From Prototheca cutis (Eukaryota; Chlorophyta; Trebouxiophyceae; Chlorellales; Chlorellaceae): a stretch of DNA of 64,000 nucleotides. Where the stretch lies: contig BCIH01000001.1 of NCBI GenBank assembly GCA_002897115.2, positions 1,850,039 to 1,914,038 of the forward strand. Direction: 5' to 3'. The translations under genes were made by a program, and so were the position numbers. The notes under the pieces are model-generated. The model was not told where the DNA came from and ran no database searches. It saw only the letters and a list, made by a program, of their open reading frames with translations. Numbering within the stretch: the first letter of the stretch is position 1; each line of letters opens with the position of its first letter. Shown here in pieces: positions 59,571-64,000 of the stretch.

Positions 59571-61529
59571 CTATGGAGGTGGTCGGCGGTCCTCGGGAGC
59601 CCTGGCAGCACCTGGTGGCTTTCCCAGCACACTTCGAAACATGACTTGGCGAGTGCTCTTGAAAGCAGGCTGCTCGGCCCTCTGCCTGATCCTTTCCAGT
59701 CGAGCCTCCTGCATGGATTTTGGGTCGATGGTTGCGAGTCGGTTGATCTTTCCGATGTTCCTCCCGGCGAGGCACGAGACGACACTTCCCGAAGAGCTCC
59801 GTGGGGGTGGCTCTCAGCAAGCCACTGGACACTCACGTAAGCGGCGGCCGCTGCTCTGAGCTTCTCTTTCCTTTCATCCTTTCGCCTCTGGCTCGCACAC
59901 CGGAGCTCGCTGCGGCCGGCGGCATCCCAGCCTATTTTGGCAGTCACCTCTTCAGTCACCCAGTGGAGGAGGTCCTGTGGGTGAGCAAGGGTGAGAAATG
60001 TCGTGGCCAGTGCCTTCTGATGGCCGGAGGAACAAACGACAGGACCAGGGTCGGTGCATGACAGAGATCGGCCAAAGCCGCATGGATTGGAAGCACTGTA
60101 AGCAGAACAAACCCAGCCTTTTCCAGACGGACCTCGAGACTGCATGTTGCACCAAAGATGTCCATGGGCGTGCATGGGACGCCTACTCTCTTGCAAGCCG
60201 CAGCAAGCCCGGAGAGCAGGCCGGGCTCAGGGGTCAGCCAGCCTTCCTGGGATGCATGCTCCCCTCCTTTGGCTGGCAGCACTCCCCGTGGCTGACTGGG
60301 GCTCTCTTCCTCCAGGGCTGATGCAACACGGACCACCTCGGCCTGCAGGGTCCGGAGTGCATCCTGACGCCTCTGGTCCTCTGCCCGTGCCTGCACGCGG
60401 ACCTCTGCCAGATGCGACTGCTTTGCTGCGAGGCAGCGAATAGCATGCCGGGCCCGGGCCTCGTTCACCTCGAGCAGTCGAAGCAGCTGTTCGGGAGCAG
60501 CGAAGAACATGGGCGGCAGCGCCATGTCGCTGAAGCCCGGTCCCAGCTCTGGCGGCGGCGCCGGTGCGGTGGCTGCCTCCGCCCTGGACACCCGCTCCTC
60601 ACATGCATGCACCGTGGCCTGGCTTGCCTTGTATGCCTGTTGGGTCCTCGCAACTGTGACGGCTGCACGCGCCGCCTCCAGCGCTTCTCGAGCCGCCCGC
60701 TTCTCGGCATCCACAGCCGCAGCCGCCTTCTGCCAGGTGGCCACCGCTGTGGCACGCCCCTCTCGTTGGGCTTCAGCAAAGGCAGCCATGTGCCGGGATG
60801 GCGTGACCGAGTCTAAAAATATCCTGGCCCTTTCCGCTTCCGCCACCTGCTCTCGCAGCTGCTCCAGCTGGACGTACACGTCCTCCGCCGCACTCTCCAA
60901 CTGTACGACTTGCTCTGCTGCAGCCATGCTCTGAGCCGCTGCCCCCGCCGCAGCAGCTTCGGCGGCTCTTGTTTTGGCATCATCCTCGGCCAGATGGGCT
61001 GCAAAACGTCTCGTGTCTGCCGCCAGAGTTGCTTCCGCATCCTGCGTTGGTGAAGAGGGGGTGGTACGGGTGGCGGGATGGAAGGAGGAACAAGTGCCCT
61101 GATGTACGACCTCTCCTTGTGCATTAATGGCCCGGGGGATTAGACTCCAATGCACCCCAGCCAGATCATCAAGGGCTAAATTATCCCAGTACCCACCTCC
61201 ACCGCTCGTTCATGCGTGGCAATGTGCGTGTGCATCCTTCCCAATTCCTGACGCCGCTGCTGGAGTTGATCCTGAAGCAGCGCCGTCTCCCGTCCCCTGG
61301 CCACCATGTCCTTGACCGTGCTGCTTGGACGATCCACGGGCCTCGAGATGGTTTGCAGAGGGGTTGCCGGACCACGACGGCCTTGGACCTGGCAGCCCTC
61401 CTCCGCCATCGAGACGGTGGAGGGGACGCCATGCTCGATGGGCTGACGGCCATCGGTCAAAGAGGGCACAGCTTTCGGGCCAGGTCTCAGAAGATCGACA
61501 TTCCCTGGTATGGCCACTCTTGATGCCAT
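59571..61529 (-). CDS. MIA1/CFAP100-like (CCDC37, DUF4200) axonemal protein
   Basis: In Chlamydomonas MIA1 pairs with MIA2 in the modifier-of-inner-arms complex at the base of axonemal dynein f. The start ATG at 61529 precedes a non-conserved leader, then ETALLQDQLQQRRQELGRMH. The DUF4200 coiled coil matches CFAP100 order: DAEATLAADTRRFAAHLAED, then EQLREQVAEAERARIFLDSV with the following TPS, then LPPMFFAAPEQLLRLLEVNE (compare the conserved YF-x-x-PEQLL stretch). A later exon has DLLHWVTEEVTAKIGW and SQRRKDERKEKLRAAAAAY. The last exon has RQRAEQPAFKSTRQVMFRSV and ends PEDRRPPP at 59571. At least four introns; no stop or frameshift in the recognised exons. Confidence 0.75.
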
Positions 61530-61920
61530 CTACGCGTTGCCGTACTGTTTACTATAAATCCTTCTCGAGCGGTACCATCATAGGGGTGTGGCTGTGGATT
61601 TCCGCTGGCTGCCCGAGCGTGCCATGTCGACATGGCAGTCGGCGCCAGAACACCCGATCGAGCTAGAGAACCATCGAGTCGTTCAGCATGATCATGTTTC
61701 GTCACTGGTAAACATTATTCTCACGCTTGCAGCGAGTCACGCCAGCGTCGCAAAGATTGCCGACATCCCACTTTCGGATGGCAAACACTTGTGGAGAGGG
61801 AAATCGTGCGGTTGGGTCGGTGGCGCCACATTTTCGTTGTCAGAACCAGACCTGTTGCCTGCTGAAAACTCAACTAGCAATATAATTTACGGAAGAACCG
61901 TCGACAACTCTCGGCGGACA
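61530..61920. other. Intergenic, 5' of MIA1-like gene
   Basis: About 390 bases, AT-richer than its surroundings, between the MIA1-like start and the alpha-galactosidase stop (both minus). Promoter and 3'UTR are expected; no further element seen. Confidence 0.5.
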
Positions 61921-64000
61921 TCAAAACTGCACAATGGCATGCACGGGTCGATCAGTGACAGTGTCTTCCCAGTGCGGATCGTAGATTGGTTGGCCATGCC
62001 AAGGTCGCCACCCGTCGTCCAGCTGCCTCGCGAGCCCCCGGCGTGCTGACGGGGCGGCCACGGGGGTGAGCCGCAGCACCAGCACATCGTGCGGGGGAAC
62101 GTAGGCAGAGAAGCCCCGCCGATGAGCGCCCAGCTTCTTCCCCTTGAAAGCGTTCTGCACCGCCATCAGAGTCATGTCCGAGTAGCCCAGCTGAGTCCAC
62201 CGTACTGCATGTGTGTGTGCACGTATTCATGGACAGTGCTGGCATGCGCTCAATTCGTCATGCACCACATGGACTTGAAGAATGGACGCATGTGCATCGC
62301 TGCAATACCAGGAGCAGCGATCGCTCATACACAGTTACATGGCCGGAAGAGAATTGAGGCCCCAAACAAACGCCTGTACCCGAGATTTGGGCACCGGGCA
62401 GGCCTTCCTCTGGCCGGGCCCTGTTGAAGAACACGACGGCTCTGTCGCCCCCAGCCAGAGGTCCAGCGTACACTTCCTTGGATCCCTGAATCAGAGGGCA
62501 ATATAAATGGGTGAGTTGGGTGGGCTCGGCACCGTGCCCGCATGCAGGTGCAGCACTCCGAGTGTGGATGGACCAATCCTCCAGAAGGAGAGGAGATCCA
62601 TCATCAAGTGTGACCATAAGCTCATGCAATTTCCTGACGCGCAGGCCGTGTGGCGAGGAAGGCAACGGAATATCACGCCACCCTTCACAAGTCACACCTG
62701 TTTCCAGATGAGGTCTCCGGCAACGGGCAGCTCGTCTTGGTGCATGGCAATCACCTCCTTGGCTTTGAGAATCGCGAGCGCCTCCGGGGCAATGTCCTGG
62801 AGCCTGGTGCTGATCATGAGCGGCGATCGCAGCAGCGCCCACAGTGCAAAGTTGGCTCGTTGCTCCCCCAGGGTCAAACCTGGGTTGCCCACCTGTTTGA
62901 TGAGGAGTAGGCAGCGGTAGTGCGAGGGGGAGTCAACAGGAACAGCGGGGTCCTGCTTGCTCTGCTGTGCAGCCCCCTGTTTCAAACAGAACACCCGCAT
63001 CCATGGAAACAGTCAGATACCTGGAGCATGTCTGGGTCGTTCCAACCACCGGGCCCGGCATAGCGAGCCAGACCCACAGAATTGTCCAGGTTCTCCACTA
63101 GACTTGCCCAGCTGTCCGTGGAGTCGCCCGTGGTCCGCCATGAATGGCCAACCTGGGAAGCATGGGCAGCGACGTCGTGTCAGGGAGACTCGGAGCATAG
63201 TAACACCAAGCATTCGCTTCCAGCCTGCACTTCCAAGAAGCGGCTTCACATGAACCTCCCGGCCCCGTTGCACATGCACCAATGGATTGGTGCACCCAAA
63301 ATGCAGCTCCACATCCTCGCCCCAATCGGCAGTCACGCACCTTTGGCGCCCAGAGCCAAGGCTCCGCCACGCCCCACTCGCACAGGCTGTAGATGATGCG
63401 GCGGCCAGTGGCGTTCAAGGCATCACGCATGGCAACGTACCTGTTCCTCACTGGGTCGTCCTCCCTGGCATAGCAATTGTCATATTTGAGGTAATCGACG
63501 CCCCAGGCAGCAAACGAGGCTGCGTCTGCAGCTTCATAGCCCCGGCTTCCCGGGTAGCCGGCACACGTCTGCTCGCCGGCATCGGCGTACAAGCCAAATT
63601 TGAGCCCGCGACTGTGCACAAAGGCACCCAGGACAGCCATGCCAAGTGGAAAGCGCGCGTGGTTTGCAACCAGCGTCCCGTTTGTGTCCCGATGATGCTC
63701 CTGCCACGCGTCTACAGAGGATTTATTTTGTATCTGTGCGTGTGCGCGTGCGCGTGCGTGTGCGCTGTTTGCAGCTGCTGCTGCAGGGACGGGCCCTAAC
63801 CCTGACCTGGCCCCCCAAGCAATGATAGCATGCGGCCAGCGCCCATGCCGCCATATATGCAAACCGCAAACTCTGATATCACCAAGAAATACTGCCACTT
63901 GCCCTCCAAAAAATTCCCCACCGTCCACGACCAGGAACTCGTAACCCACATCCCGAAGTCCGAGCGAAACGAGAAGATTGGCGGTGGCCCTGACATCGCT
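61921..64000 (-). CDS. GH27 alpha-galactosidase (5' end beyond window)
   Basis: Retaining glycosidase that removes terminal alpha-1,6-galactose from oligosaccharides or galactolipids. The frame is open at 64000 with VRATANLLVSLGLRDVGYEF, so the signal peptide and first strand are missing. Family motifs: GLKFGLYADAGEQTCAGYPG, WGVDYLKYDNCY (nucleophile Asp in KYDNC), LCEWGVAEPWLWA, VGHSWRTTGDSTDSW, YAGPGGWNDPDML (acid/base Asp), NPGLTLGEQRANFALWALLR and SPLMISTRLQDI. The C-terminal beta domain includes GGDRAVVFFNRARPEEG and DVLVLRLTPV. It then carries an extra tail of about 40 residues (DDGWRPWHGQPIYDPHWEDT) to the stop at 61921. About six introns. Confidence 0.93.

Overview
The window is nuclear DNA of a green alga, most likely a trebouxiophyte (Chlorella/Auxenochlorella type). 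The evidence: GC-rich and densely packed genes; coding regions broken by many introns of about 100-350 bases that mostly open GTGCG, GTACG or GTGAG; plastid proteins (SecE, a fused bacterial-type glycyl-tRNA synthetase); plant-type families (CAMTA, SDP1 lipase, VASt-domain protein, rhamnose-pathway dehydratase); and TGTAA polyadenylation signals. The species call is an inference.

Layout. 1-5.6 kb: the 3' part of a dihydropyrimidinase (-), an unassigned exon between two very long G/C homopolymers, and a Hel2/ZNF598 ubiquitin ligase (-). 6-11.3 kb: complex I NDUFA7-like subunit (-) and ARL1 GTPase (+), diverging; a Fanzor (eukaryotic TnpB-like) remnant or gene (-); a four-TM membrane protein (+). 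11.7-24.3 kb: organellar glycyl-tRNA synthetase, TrmA-type tRNA methyltransferase and COQ9 (all -), then oligoribonuclease (+). 24.6-38.3 kb: ISWI remodeller (-), TBC-domain RabGAP (+), organellar bL27 (-), GRAM-VASt-TM sterol-transfer-like protein (-), plastid SecE (-). 38.6-45 kb: DBP2/p68-type DEAD-box helicase (+) with a 1.1-kb intron, and UDP-glucose 4,6-dehydratase (+). 45.7-54.9 kb: SDP1-type triacylglycerol lipase (-) and a CAMTA without ankyrin or IQ regions (-). 55.5-64 kb: FtsJ-like RNA methyltransferase (-), Sel1-repeat protein (-), RPB9 (+), a DUF4200 ciliary protein of the MIA1/CFAP100 family (-), and a GH27 alpha-galactosidase running off the right edge (-).

The genes are mostly unrelated housekeeping functions, as expected for a eukaryotic chromosome. 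Loose themes are organelle translation and protein import (GlyRS, bL27, SecE), mitochondrial energy (NDUFA7, COQ9) and RNA biology (helicase, Orn, TrmA, FtsJ, RPB9, Hel2).

The most unusual content is mobile: a Fanzor1-like ORF at 8.8-9.45 kb, and a pair of related repeats at 42.2 and 49.5 kb. One of these repeats carries a second, different Fanzor-like C-terminus, followed by a conserved 3' arm that could be its guide-RNA scaffold. Other points of interest are a ciliary inner-arm gene in a lineage usually considered non-flagellate, GC-AG introns, an ARL1 start codon isolated in its own exon, and G/C homopolymers up to 147 bases that coincide with broken or chimeric gene structure. Exon borders were read by eye from splice signals, reading frame and family knowledge; no alignment or RNA data were available.
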